Below, piece after piece: positions 1 to 9,197 of a stretch of 64,000 nt of DNA (position 1 is its first letter; each line of letters starts with the position of its first letter). The notes under the pieces are model-generated. The model was not told where the DNA came from, did not search any database, and worked only from the letters and a program-made list of their open reading frames with translations. Origin of the DNA: Parabacteroides chinchillae (GTDB lineage Bacteria > Bacteroidota > Bacteroidia > Bacteroidales > Tannerellaceae); assembly GCF_900108035.1 (NCBI RefSeq), contig NZ_FNVS01000016.1, positions 1 to 64,000 on the forward strand, read 5' to 3'. The translations under genes and the position numbers were made by a program.

Positions 1-374
1 AAATGAAGCATCATTTCTTCCGGTATACCAAAAGCCGGCAAGGCTGCATCACTCATATTCAGTACTCCATACAGATTTTTAAACGGAGCAATGTAACTAT
101 CTAAACGGTTCGTTGTAGCAATAAACAATGCAGGAGATTTACCCAACCGCTTAAGCTGTTTTCTATAGCGTATAAGGCTAAGCGAATTTTGAATGATAAT
201 CAGATCGTAAGATTGTCCCTGTTCATAGCTTTGCTCAGAAAACAAATCTCCCAACAGATGAAGTTGATAATGGGCAGATAACAACTTAGCCAGATAGCCG
301 GATATTTCTCTTGAACAAGTATCCAGTCCTTCCTGTGTTCCTATATATAATATTGAAGAGTAGTTTATAGGCAT
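1..374 (-). CDS. Unrecognised protein, N-terminal part only (runs off window start)
   Basis: Reading leftward from an ATG at 374, the frame stays open to base 1, giving 124 codons of an incomplete gene. The protein begins MPINYSSILYIGTQEG and contains the hydrophobic stretch YDLIIIQNS followed by PALFIATT. This alternation of beta-strand-like and helical segments resembles a receiver-like or Rossmann-like fold, but I see no clear phosphoacceptor pattern. It has no signal peptide, so it is probably cytoplasmic. The missing C-terminus, which could carry a DNA-binding domain, would decide its role. I do not recognise the family. Confidence 0.55.
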   Translation of the reverse strand, partial: MPINYSSILYIGTQEGLDTCSREISGYLAKLLSAHYQLHLLGDLFSEQSYEQGQSYDLIIIQNSLSLIRYRKQLKRLGKSPALFIATTNRLDSYIAPFKNLYGVLNMSDAALPAFGIPEEMMLH

Positions 375-658
375 ATATGAGACATCTAAGGTTAAATTAT
401 TTATTTTTCCAAAACTAATGGATTAAAATACCATAAACAAGCCTATTAAGATAATGTCATTAAAATGTCATTAAATTAAAAACCAATTAGTAGCAGTCAT
501 TCAACAGATATAACTATAGTATTGTCATCCTCTGATATATTACATAAGTTGCTTACATCGCTATTTTTATTTGCTTTAGTTCTTTTTTGATGTTAAGGTT
601 TCCATTCAATTTTATTTATACATTCAGAATATTATATTTTGATCGCCCCTATTTATGT

Positions 659-1834
659 TTATTTCCTATACTTAGCCAACATAATTACCGGGTTTGATTC
701 TTCATTCAATCCGGCTGCAATTTCTTCCAGTTTGCCTTTCAGTTGTCCTTTCCCGTAGGCCTCGACAAGTTCGTGGGCTTGTAATGACTGTCCGATTATG
801 AATTCCTGATCTAAAGGTCTCGACGTCATATCCACTTCTCTTTTGCTGGTATAATCACCATTGTATATTTTAGGTATGAATAAAGAATTTTCCAGCTTAT
901 CGTACATCAATCCGGAAGATGGAAACCCTCTCCCTATTGCAAAGTTAAATTCCGCTTTCAACAGGCTCATGAAATAATAACGGTCGGTAAAAACGCTTGG
1001 TATAAGAAATAATTCAGGAGGATCCATGGTGTGTATGGAGGGGGTTCTTACGATAAGGGGGATTGTCGTATTAGCATCCGGCAAATAGTGGTATATGGTA
1101 TCGGATGATGTCTCCATAAGTACCCAACTGACATGATCCGGAATTATTTGGTACACAGCAGTTGGTACTGGAACAACCCAAGCCTCCCCGTCTCTTGCGA
1201 CCGGGCTTTTAATTTCATCAAAAGGAATTGATATTTTCCGGGTGATACTTCCATCCTGCTTGGAAAAGATTAAATAATATGGATGTATGACGTTTGACGG
1301 GTTTTCCAGACTATTATCCGGTACATAAGAAATCAAATTTTCCCGGTCGTAATTAAATGTATTTATATGAGAATCCGTACCTGCGGCTTTGAAACTCCTT
1401 TTAAAATTTCCGTCTAGATCATATACTGAGATTTTACTTCCGGTGTAGGCTATAACAAATATTTCCTTGTTTGCTTCATCCAGGACAATCTCAGTAATAC
1501 CCACATATTCTTCGCCACCTTCCCCCTTCCTGTTTATCTTCTTCAAGCCTTTGCCGGTTTTTCTATCAAAAACAAACAAATTCCCATCGTTGATCCAGTT
1601 TGTTATTAATATAACTTCTGCACCAACGGCCATTACTTTACCTTGGGTAACAAACTCATCATTTGTTTCCAACGGGATGTATTCCACATCCATAAAATCC
1701 TGTAATATCAGTTCCTTTTCAGGATAATTCTTTGTAACATCAACTATGACGAGCTCATTTGTTGACTGTTTGTTCCCTCCACACCCTGACATAACAAACA
1801 GAATTATTGCTACAATTGTAAATGATCTTTTCAT
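659..1834 (-). CDS. 6-bladed beta-propeller lipoprotein
   Basis: The protein has 391 residues when started at the internal Met at 1834. That start gives a clean lipoprotein signal (MKRSFTIVAIILFVMSGCGG, lipid-carrying Cys at 18); the longer frame adds 13 residues ahead of it. The body has repeated strand-rich blocks, such as GNLFVFDRKTGKGLKKI and KISVYDLDGNFKRSF, typical of the Bacteroides 6-bladed beta-propeller family (often annotated BF4221-like). Such proteins are envelope lipoproteins of unknown ligand. A -7 promoter match lies about 80 bases upstream at 1914-1921. It is not obviously part of the fructan locus, from which a repeat array separates it. Confidence 0.75.
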   Translation of the reverse strand: MKRSFTIVAIILFVMSGCGGNKQSTNELVIVDVTKNYPEKELILQDFMDVEYIPLETNDEFVTQGKVMAVGAEVILITNWINDGNLFVFDRKTGKGLKKINRKGEGGEEYVGITEIVLDEANKEIFVIAYTGSKISVYDLDGNFKRSFKAAGTDSHINTFNYDRENLISYVPDNSLENPSNVIHPYYLIFSKQDGSITRKISIPFDEIKSPVARDGEAWVVPVPTAVYQIIPDHVSWVLMETSSDTIYHYLPDANTTIPLIVRTPSIHTMDPPELFLIPSVFTDRYYFMSLLKAEFNFAIGRGFPSSGLMYDKLENSLFIPKIYNGDYTSKREVDMTSRPLDQEFIIGQSLQAHELVEAYGKGQLKGKLEEIAAGLNEESNPVIMLAKYRK

Positions 1835-1913
1835 GACAGTAATATTTTTGTTTACTTTTTCACATGGCAACAACTTATTAGTGTTTTCGTGTTCATCTTA
1901 TAACCATATTATA

Positions 1914-1921
1914 CAAATATA
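1914..1921 (-). promoter_or_regulatory. -7 promoter element of the beta-propeller lipoprotein gene
   Basis: On the minus strand the sequence reads TATATTTG, matching the Bacteroidota -7 consensus TAnnTTTG. It lies 80 bases upstream of the chosen ATG. No convincing -33 TTTG was assigned. Confidence 0.45.
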
Positions 1922-1957
1922 CTGTTTATCAAATAAAATGATTAAAAAAACGGTTTG

Positions 1958-2023
1958 AAATCATCGAGGTGATTTAATAAAATGATCCCGATGATTTTAA
2001 AAAAACATCGGGATCATTTTATA
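1958..2023. repeat. Array of three 22-nt palindromic repeat units (locus A)
   Basis: Three consecutive units begin at 1958, 1980 and 2002, exactly 22 bases each, sharing the pattern AAA-[TC]ATC-nnG-ATNATT-TNNTA. Unit 3 is nearly the reverse complement of unit 2: AAATGATCCCGATG against CATCGGGATCATTT. A degenerate fourth unit may start at 1936. The array lies between the 3' end of the fructan operon and the beta-propeller gene. Sister arrays occur near 15.6 and 38.6 kb. Confidence 0.8.
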
Positions 2024-2024
2024 A

Positions 2025-2037
2025 AGGGGTTGCCCCT
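2025..2037 (-). terminator. Weak hairpin downstream of the fructan operon
   Basis: On the minus strand AGGGG-CAA-CCCCT forms a five-pair stem followed by TTTATAA, about 30 bases after the MFS transporter stop. It is short for an intrinsic terminator but well placed to end the fructan transcript. Confidence 0.35.
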
Positions 2038-2066
2038 CTATGACAAAGGGCAAAGAAATAGTTATC

Positions 2067-3233
2067 TTAATTCAGCTTTCTCCATAAATAGAGCAGATAA
2101 ATAACTCCAATACTCAAAATAGCCACGGCTCCTGTCTGTGAGGCCATCATGTCTGAAGCAATTCCCATCAATAACGGGAATATTGTTCCTCCGAATAGTC
2201 CCATAATCATAAGTCCTGAAACTTCATTCTGTTTATTCGGCATATAAAGTAAAGCCTGGGAGAATATAATGGAAAAAACATTCGAATTTCCAAAGCCGAT
2301 CAAGCCTATACATATATATATAATAGACAATGAATGGAACAAGAATAAACCAACCATAGCTATCAGCATCAGTACCACACTGAAAATAAAAAATGACTTA
2401 GGAGATATTTTCCGCATAATAAACGCACCCGAAAAACATCCGGCCGTACGGCAAATAAAATATAAACTGGTAGCAAAACCTGCATCAGCCAAAGTCATAC
2501 CCAGACGTTCCATCAAAATCTTCGGGGCTGTAGTATTTGTACCTACATCAATACCCACATGACACATAATACCAATAAAGCATAGCAAAATAAACGGCTT
2601 ACCCAGCAATGCCAAACATTCTCCGAATGTAGAAGGCTTTCCTTCTTCTTTTGTTTCATAGATAGAAGTTGCCCCCAATAAGAAAACAGCAACCACTGCT
2701 ATTACCATATAAATAGGAAACAACACTCTCCATCCCAAGCCGAAAGAAGGTATAGCCATTGTTGCCCCCCACATAGCAATATAAGGCGCCAGGAACGATG
2801 CAATTGCTTTTATAAACTGTCCGAAAGTAAGAGTACTTGCCAGTTTATCTCCATTGACTATATTTGAAAGTAATGGATTCAGTGATGTTTGCATCAATGC
2901 ATTTCCTATACCCAACAAAGAGAAGGAAACAAGCATTACCATATATGTATCACTGAAAACAGGAATCAGCAACGAAAGAAAAGTTACAACCAAACTTAAC
3001 AGCACAGTCTTTTTTCGCCCGATCTTATTCATCAACATTCCTGTTGGAACAGAAAAGATCAAGAACCAGAAAAACACTAAAGACGGGAAAATATTTGCTT
3101 CCGAGTCTGTCAAGTTCAAATCCGCTTTTATATAATTGGAAGCGATTCCTACCAAATCAACAAATCCCATAGTGAAGAACGTAAGCATCACCGGGATCAA
3201 CTTCCACGACATTCCTTTTTCTTTCATACTCAT
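2067..3233 (-). CDS. MFS sugar transporter, probable fructose permease
   Basis: This 388-residue integral membrane protein has about twelve hydrophobic segments and the MFS loop motif MNKIGRKKT between helices 2 and 3. It is the last gene of the fructan operon. Its start codon overlaps the fructokinase stop by one base (TAATG), which implies translational coupling. The fructan loci of gut Bacteroides (for example the BT1754-BT1765 region of B. thetaiotaomicron) also pair an inner-membrane monosaccharide importer with a fructokinase. By analogy it should move fructose from periplasm to cytoplasm. Substrate specificity is inferred from context and cannot be read from the protein alone. Confidence 0.85.
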   Translation of the reverse strand: MSMKEKGMSWKLIPVMLTFFTMGFVDLVGIASNYIKADLNLTDSEANIFPSLVFFWFLIFSVPTGMLMNKIGRKKTVLLSLVVTFLSLLIPVFSDTYMVMLVSFSLLGIGNALMQTSLNPLLSNIVNGDKLASTLTFGQFIKAIASFLAPYIAMWGATMAIPSFGLGWRVLFPIYMVIAVVAVFLLGATSIYETKEEGKPSTFGECLALLGKPFILLCFIGIMCHVGIDVGTNTTAPKILMERLGMTLADAGFATSLYFICRTAGCFSGAFIMRKISPKSFFIFSVVLMLIAMVGLFLFHSLSIIYICIGLIGFGNSNVFSIIFSQALLYMPNKQNEVSGLMIMGLFGGTIFPLLMGIASDMMASQTGAVAILSIGVIYLLYLWRKLN

Positions 3234-4102
3234 TATTCTTTATTTGGATATGGAGGCCATGCCCCCTCCTGTGTACAAACAAACGCAGCTGTCTCAACAG
3301 CTTTTTGGTGAGCTTCACGCAGAGACTTGCCTGTTAATATGGAATAAACAAATGCACCGGAAAAAGAATCGCCGGCTCCAACAGTATCTGCAACCTTTAC
3401 TTTAGGGGTAGGAATCGTAGATTTTTCTCCCGTAGAGTATATCGTGCTGAAATCGGCACCGGCAGTTAAAATAAGATACTTCAGAGAATAAGCTTCCATA
3501 AACCAGTTGCAAACATCATCAACCGAACCTTCCAAGCTGAACATTGAACGGAGCAATTCCAGTTCCTCATCATTTATTTTAAACACATTAGCTTGTTCAA
3601 GCAATGAGTCTATAAGCTCTCTGGAATAATAAGACTGGCGGATGTTTATATCAAAAAAGCGCAAAGAATCTTCCGGTATATAGCTCAGTAATGTACGAAG
3701 AGTCTCCCTCGATTCAGGAGCGCGTTGTGCCAAAGTTCCGAAGCATACGGCATCAGTTCTCTTCATCAAATCGATCGCATCTTGTGTAAGTGGTATATGA
3801 TCCCAGGCTACCCCCTCTATAATAGTATAAGAAGGTATTCCGTCTTTCAACTCCACCATAACACTACCTGTAGGATATTCTACTGTGCTGATATAATAAC
3901 TGATGTGGTTCTTATCCAGTTCCTGTAAAATTTCCGTACCAAAAACATCATTGCCTACTGCACTGATAGCATATCCTTCCGCTCCTAACTGGGTAGCATG
4001 ATACACGAAATTAATAGGAGCACCGCCAGCCCTTTTTCCTGTGGGAAGCACATCCCACAGGAGTTCGCCAATGCCTGCCACTACTGGTTTATTCTTTTTC
4101 AT
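3233..4102 (-). CDS. PfkB-family fructokinase
   Basis: This 289-residue cytoplasmic kinase has the two PfkB family signatures: an N-terminal sugar-binding region with RAGGAPINF at about residues 25-33, and the C-terminal motif DTVGAGDSFSGAF at about 239-251. The Asp of GAGD is the expected catalytic base. Its position between a GH32 enzyme and the MFS transporter makes fructose the likely substrate, phosphorylated with ATP for entry into glycolysis. Sixteen bases separate it from the upstream GH32 gene. Length is normal for the family. Confidence 0.9.
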   Translation of the reverse strand: MKKNKPVVAGIGELLWDVLPTGKRAGGAPINFVYHATQLGAEGYAISAVGNDVFGTEILQELDKNHISYYISTVEYPTGSVMVELKDGIPSYTIIEGVAWDHIPLTQDAIDLMKRTDAVCFGTLAQRAPESRETLRTLLSYIPEDSLRFFDINIRQSYYSRELIDSLLEQANVFKINDEELELLRSMFSLEGSVDDVCNWFMEAYSLKYLILTAGADFSTIYSTGEKSTIPTPKVKVADTVGAGDSFSGAFVYSILTGKSLREAHQKAVETAAFVCTQEGAWPPYPNKE

Positions 4103-4118
4103 GAGTATAAATTTATAT

Positions 4119-5702
4119 CTATTTCCAAATTGAATGTAACTCTGTAATTTTAGCTTCTGTTATTTGTATATCTCCATTTTCCGTAAAGACTTCTATCGTA
4201 TCAAATGGTTCGGACGGATAAAACACATCCGTTATGGCAATACGGCCTTCTGCCGTAAAAAATTCCACAGAAGCTACATCTATCAACAATGTCCATTCTA
4301 CAGTCGGCGTATTAACAATATAAGGTGTCGAATGGATAGAGGCAAACTTATCTGAAAAAACTTCTCCTATTGCATTCGTACGATCTACATAAAACAATTT
4401 GTCTACATTCTCATATCCTATGGTTATATATTCGCCTTTTCCATTCTTCAATCGTACACCATAACGGGAAGCAAAACCCAACCGGGTATTATTTTCCTGG
4501 TTAAAAGTCAGTTTAAGCTCAATCGGAGCTTTTGCAAAATCGAACTTATCAGACAGTACTTCCGATTTACTGACATTAATATCTTTCAGGTCTACGGATT
4601 CACCATACAAAGTACTTATTTCTTTTACCGGCTCCGAAGTCAATAAATAAACCGGCCCATCTTTGACCAAACCTAATTCGCGGGGCAAAGTAGCTGCGCC
4701 ACTCCATTTAACACACGGTTTATCACCTGCATACTGCCAGTTATTCATCCAACCTATCAGAATTTGGCGACCATCCGGTGCATCAGACCAAGTCACTCCT
4801 GCATAATTATCGCGTCCGTGATCCATCCAAAATGTCTTTTTCTGGTTGCTGGTAAATGTTTTACCATCAAAATCTCCTACAAAATATTGTGTGGCAGAAC
4901 CGCCGGCCGGACCACCCGGATTAATATTTACAATCAAAACCCATTTAGTCTCATCCGATCCTTTTACTTTCAAAGGAATCAAATCCGGACATTCCCACAC
5001 TCCGTCATGACAGCCGTATCCTTTGCCAAAATTACTCAGGTAAGTCCAGTCTTTACAATCCGGAGAAGAATAGAAACGTATCTCTTGTCCCGAAGCCAAA
5101 GCTACAATCCACCGTTTGCTCGCTTCATGCCAGATTACTTTCGGATCGCGGAAATCACGAATACCCGGATTCTTAATCACCGGATTTTTATCATATTTCG
5201 TCCACGTACGACCCTTATCCGTACTATAAGCAATAGCCTGAGATTCGACTTCAATTTCTTTGGCTTGTTCTATATCCGGATTATGATAAGTAAAGAAAGC
5301 TACCAACGGAGGATTCTCTTTTGTTCCGAAACCGGATGTATTATTCCAGTCTACCACTGCACTTCCCGAGAAAATATATCCAAGGCTATCCGGATACAAG
5401 GCAATAGGCAAATGTTCCCAGTGTACCAAATCTTTACTTACCGCATGTCCCCAGTGCATAGGTCCCCAAACAGACTTCTCGGGATAATGCTGGTAAAGAA
5501 GATGATATTCTCCTTCATAATACACCATTCCATTCGGGTCGTTCATCCAATGTTCCGCCGGTGAAAAATGAATTTGCGGACGGTATTTTTCCTGAAACAG
5601 CGAAGTTACCTCCGCTGTTTCAGTATTTTTATTTGTTTTGTTTCCCGTACAGGCTGTAAATCCGATAACGGCAGCCAGTGCACAATGTAATAAACCTTTC
5701 AT
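4119..5702 (-). CDS. GH32 fructan hydrolase, lipoprotein (levanase/inulinase/invertase type)
   Basis: The preferred start is the Met at 5702 (527 residues). It gives a lipoprotein signal ending GFTAC with lipidated Cys at 18, and removes an overlap with the upstream gene that a longer 547-residue reading would create. All three GH32 signatures are present: WMNDPNG with nucleophile Asp 55, RDP at 185-187, and ECP with acid/base Glu 237. A C-terminal beta-sandwich follows the five-bladed propeller. It should release fructose from fructans or sucrose, anchored to an envelope membrane by its lipid. Whether it faces the surface or the periplasm, and whether it is endo- or exo-acting, cannot be told from sequence alone. 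The upstream GH32 gene ends 25 bases before it. Confidence 0.9.
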   Translation of the reverse strand: MKGLLHCALAAVIGFTACTGNKTNKNTETAEVTSLFQEKYRPQIHFSPAEHWMNDPNGMVYYEGEYHLLYQHYPEKSVWGPMHWGHAVSKDLVHWEHLPIALYPDSLGYIFSGSAVVDWNNTSGFGTKENPPLVAFFTYHNPDIEQAKEIEVESQAIAYSTDKGRTWTKYDKNPVIKNPGIRDFRDPKVIWHEASKRWIVALASGQEIRFYSSPDCKDWTYLSNFGKGYGCHDGVWECPDLIPLKVKGSDETKWVLIVNINPGGPAGGSATQYFVGDFDGKTFTSNQKKTFWMDHGRDNYAGVTWSDAPDGRQILIGWMNNWQYAGDKPCVKWSGAATLPRELGLVKDGPVYLLTSEPVKEISTLYGESVDLKDINVSKSEVLSDKFDFAKAPIELKLTFNQENNTRLGFASRYGVRLKNGKGEYITIGYENVDKLFYVDRTNAIGEVFSDKFASIHSTPYIVNTPTVEWTLLIDVASVEFFTAEGRIAITDVFYPSEPFDTIEVFTENGDIQITEAKITELHSIWK

Positions 5703-5727
5703 TTGTTTGTGTTTTATCAGATTGTTG

Positions 5728-7371
5728 TTATTTCCAAATGGACTGAAGCATATAAACCTCAAGGTTCTTCACTTCAATATTATGACCCCAGAAATGGAAT
5801 CCTTCCTTATTGTTCGGATCAGCTTTACGTTCCATGTAATAAGCGTAGGCACCGCCATCTACATATACTTCCACCATTGTCTTGTCCAGAATAATATCAA
5901 CAGTGATTTCCATGCTTGTTCTGTCTTCAGGGGAATAGAATACTCCGTTTACGCGATTAAAATTCATATCATAATCTAATAAACGTTGTCCAAACAGGTT
6001 CAGGCCTGCACTGGTTGCATGAGACAACTTCAATGTGGTACGTATACGAAGAGCTCCGGCATTGTTATACGGCTGCAACATCTTGCTTGCTTGCTGAACT
6101 GTCAGGTCTTTTCTGTCAAACGCTTTCGTTTGTAGCATTTCCACCTCTTTTACAGGCTCGCTGAATAATCTGACACCATCTTTAGTGGTACGTAAAGATA
6201 AAGAAGTAGGCAGCGTCATTGTACCTTTGAACGGCATGCCTGCATGGTCTATGTTACTCCAACCAATCTGTATGCGGCGTCCGTCACTTTCAGGTATATT
6301 AGTAAATGTTTGCGCTGCATAGATAGCACCTGAAGTGAAATAATATTTACCGGCTTCCGGTGTAAAAGTCTTTCCGTCAAAAGAACCGATCATATAGGTT
6401 CCCGAAGCTCCGTACATTACCCATTTTTTATTGTCAGGATTGCCATCCACTGCCAGTTCAAACAGTTCAGGGCATTCCCAGAAACCGGTCACATGACTCT
6501 GGAATGTCCAATCTTTCAAGTTAGACGAATTATAAATTGAGTGCCCATCGCGTTCATTCAGGATCATAACCCAATTGTTACCCGGTGCGTACCAAAATAC
6601 TTTCGGGTCGCGGGTATCCCGTGATTGCCACTTGTCAAACGAGTCTATCACCGGATTTCCTTTATATTTCGTCCACGTACGTCCTTTATCCAGGCTATAA
6701 GCGATACACTGCACCTGTTTCTGCGGTTGATCGGCAGTATAGATAGCTACCATAGCCGGTGTATTACCTTTATTAAAACCAGCCGTATTATTGTAGTCTA
6801 TCACAGCAGAACCAGAGAACATCGTTCCGTGTTCGTCCGGATACAGGGCTACCGGAAGTTCTTCCCAATGAATAAGGTCTTTACTTACCGCGTGTCCCCA
6901 ATGCATATTACCCCATTCACGTTCATACGGGTTATGCTGATAGAACAAATGATATTCGCCATCATAATAAAGCAGACCGTTCGGGTCATTATTCCAGCCT
7001 CTGCGTTGCGTGTAATGTACTAAAGGACGGTTTTCTTCTTTGTACATATTTTCGTGTCCGGCAACTTCATCGGCCTGATATATCTTATCCATCCCGGTAT
7101 TATCTCCTTTATAAGAGATAACTATATTCTTATTTTTATATTGAGAGACATCGCAGAACACCCAATAGTCTGGGTTGGCGGGTGCCAGGCGTATATCAAA
7201 AGCCTGCTCTTTACCATCTGCGCTTAATGTCATTACGGCGCGGTCTACCTTCTGGGAGACAGGAAGATTCAAATATTTCTTAGTAATTTTCATCTTGATA
7301 TCTTCTGCACTCACTATGCAGGACAGGGTTAACATGGCACCTGTTAAAGTCAACAATTTACTGTAATTCAT
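5728..7371 (-). CDS. GH32 fructan hydrolase with N-terminal accessory domain
   Basis: This 547-residue enzyme has a hydrophobic leader with a likely signal peptidase I site at IVSA-ED, so it is probably periplasmic or secreted. A Cys in the leader (LTLSC) is a poor lipobox. About 100 residues precede the catalytic domain, resembling the DUF4980-type extension common on Bacteroides GH32 enzymes. Catalytic motifs are WNNDPNG (nucleophile Asp 129), RDP at 254-256 and ECP with acid/base Glu 299. It differs from its lipidated neighbour in leader and N-terminal domain, so the two probably act on different chain lengths or in different compartments. Confidence 0.9.
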   Translation of the reverse strand: MNYSKLLTLTGAMLTLSCIVSAEDIKMKITKKYLNLPVSQKVDRAVMTLSADGKEQAFDIRLAPANPDYWVFCDVSQYKNKNIVISYKGDNTGMDKIYQADEVAGHENMYKEENRPLVHYTQRRGWNNDPNGLLYYDGEYHLFYQHNPYEREWGNMHWGHAVSKDLIHWEELPVALYPDEHGTMFSGSAVIDYNNTAGFNKGNTPAMVAIYTADQPQKQVQCIAYSLDKGRTWTKYKGNPVIDSFDKWQSRDTRDPKVFWYAPGNNWVMILNERDGHSIYNSSNLKDWTFQSHVTGFWECPELFELAVDGNPDNKKWVMYGASGTYMIGSFDGKTFTPEAGKYYFTSGAIYAAQTFTNIPESDGRRIQIGWSNIDHAGMPFKGTMTLPTSLSLRTTKDGVRLFSEPVKEVEMLQTKAFDRKDLTVQQASKMLQPYNNAGALRIRTTLKLSHATSAGLNLFGQRLLDYDMNFNRVNGVFYSPEDRTSMEITVDIILDKTMVEVYVDGGAYAYYMERKADPNNKEGFHFWGHNIEVKNLEVYMLQSIWK

Positions 7372-7454
7372 GCGTTATACGTATTTAGAATTAAAGAGAT
7401 ATTATAAATGAAAGATAAGCAGACTATCAAAAGCCTGCTTATCACAAACTTTGT

Positions 7455-9176
7455 TTACCAACCGTAGTTTTGTTTATACAATTTCTTGCTAAAGTTAATC
7501 TGATTCTTCGGAATTGGGAAATACTCATCCTTGTTCTTTGTGAACTTCGCTTCACCCATATAGGTACGGCGTGTTTTTTCCGTAGCAAAGTAGCTATTCA
7601 CTTCTTTGTCAGCAATACCCCAACGAACCAGGTCAAAGAAACGCGAACCTTCCTGAGACAATTCCAAGCGTCGTTCCCAACGTAATGCTTTACGTGCAAA
7701 GTCTTGCGTCCATGCCGGACAATTTACACCGGGCTGATAGGTGGCAATCTTGAACTTTCCCGTAGGATCGCCCTGAACATCCACCAAGCGTGCCGTACTC
7801 TTAGCTGCCCTTTCACGAAGAGAATTTATAATAGGTAATGCTTCGTTTTGACGGCCTAATTCGATCAAAGCTTCAGCTTCCCACAAAAGAACATCGTCGT
7901 AACGAATAATATCGCGGTTCTTAGAGCTTGACATAAACGGTAATGAGAAAGCAAAACAAGGGCAATCAGGCAACACAACTTCTTTCATAGACATGAAGTT
8001 TCCGTATGTATTCGGATCACGGGTCCAGCTTGCTTCAAAGATAAACTCGGGGTTATACTTATAAGGAGCACCCGGAATAGCTACCGTATGATTCAAACGC
8101 GGGTCAATGTTGTATTTCAACAAATCTTCGGCATTCTTCAAGTCGTTGTTGTTATAAGTATCAAACAAAGGAAGGCCATTATCGTCTGTCTGGAATGCGT
8201 TCACCATATTCTGGGAAGGGGAGTGGAAACCACAGCATCCATATTCAGGATTCATCGGATAATTCAACATTGCACCCCAATCCAAACGGCCGTATAGTGT
8301 TCCGTCGCCAGTTGAGAATTGTACGGCAAATACAGATTCGCGTCCGTTTTCAGTTTCACAAAGGAAGTTTTCAGCAAAATCGGAAGTTAAAGAATATTTG
8401 CCCGACAATCCCTGGCAAAGAGTTACTACCTCCTGCAACTTTGTTTTGTCTATATTAACGACATTATTCTTTTCGTCCTGTTCGTATGCTGCATACAAGA
8501 GCGCTTTTGCCAGATAAGCCTGGGCAATGCTCTTATTAATACGTCCAATCTCCGCTTGTTTTTCCGGCAGATTTTCGGCAGCAAAGCGGAATTCGGCAAT
8601 AATCATATCCCAAAGTTGCTTGTCGGTATATTCAACGTTGGAAATATTGATATAATCCTCAGTCTTATCGTTCTCATCAATCCAAGGCATCTGTTTGAAT
8701 AATATCTTCAGGTCGAAATAGAAGTGTGCACGCAAGAAACGTACTTCGGCTTCACGTGTAGTCTTCAGAGGGAATACAGTTGCATCCATCGCATTGATAC
8801 GAGACAAAGCGTCATTAGTACGGGCTATACAGACATATTCATTATACCATTTTTTATCCAGATAGCCATTATCGTCACGCAGATAAACAAACGTTTCAAA
8901 AAGATGGAAGTCGCCCATATCACCAGTACCGGCACCTCCTTTATAAGCATCCCCTGCACGCAAATCGCCATAAGGCCAGTATGCATGCATACCATCGCTA
9001 AAGTTGTCGTTACCCAATGCAGAGTAAGCAGCAATGACCATTTTTTCTATATTTTCCACGGTATTCAGGTCGTCCGTGCTGGCAACCCCCTGCGGATTGA
9101 CATCCAGGAAAGAGTCGCAAGCTGCCATAGGAAGCAGCAAGGCAGCTGCCAATGTCATATATTTAAAAGTCTTCAT
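7455..9176 (-). CDS. susD: SusD/RagB-family outer-membrane glycan-binding lipoprotein
   Basis: This 573-residue lipoprotein has the leader MKTFKYMTLAAALLLPMAAC (lipidated Cys 20). It has the alpha-helical TPR-like architecture and C-terminal pattern of the family, including the motif RWERRLELSQEGSRFFDLVR near residue 510 and the ending IPKNQINFSKKLYKQNYGW. SusD proteins sit on the cell surface as a lid over the SusC barrel and capture oligosaccharides. Adjacent susC and GH32 genes make fructan the inferred ligand. It starts 21 bases after the susC stop. No SusE/SusF-like surface binding lipoprotein gene follows it. Confidence 0.95.
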   Translation of the reverse strand: MKTFKYMTLAAALLLPMAACDSFLDVNPQGVASTDDLNTVENIEKMVIAAYSALGNDNFSDGMHAYWPYGDLRAGDAYKGGAGTGDMGDFHLFETFVYLRDDNGYLDKKWYNEYVCIARTNDALSRINAMDATVFPLKTTREAEVRFLRAHFYFDLKILFKQMPWIDENDKTEDYINISNVEYTDKQLWDMIIAEFRFAAENLPEKQAEIGRINKSIAQAYLAKALLYAAYEQDEKNNVVNIDKTKLQEVVTLCQGLSGKYSLTSDFAENFLCETENGRESVFAVQFSTGDGTLYGRLDWGAMLNYPMNPEYGCCGFHSPSQNMVNAFQTDDNGLPLFDTYNNNDLKNAEDLLKYNIDPRLNHTVAIPGAPYKYNPEFIFEASWTRDPNTYGNFMSMKEVVLPDCPCFAFSLPFMSSSKNRDIIRYDDVLLWEAEALIELGRQNEALPIINSLRERAAKSTARLVDVQGDPTGKFKIATYQPGVNCPAWTQDFARKALRWERRLELSQEGSRFFDLVRWGIADKEVNSYFATEKTRRTYMGEAKFTKNKDEYFPIPKNQINFSKKLYKQNYGW

Positions 9177-9197
9177 AATTGTATTCGCTAATTAGTT

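Noticed and set aside
4764-5564. Open frame of 266 codons on the plus strand within the GH32 gene
   Set aside because: It lies entirely opposite a GH32 gene with intact catalytic motifs; the product has no recognisable domain.
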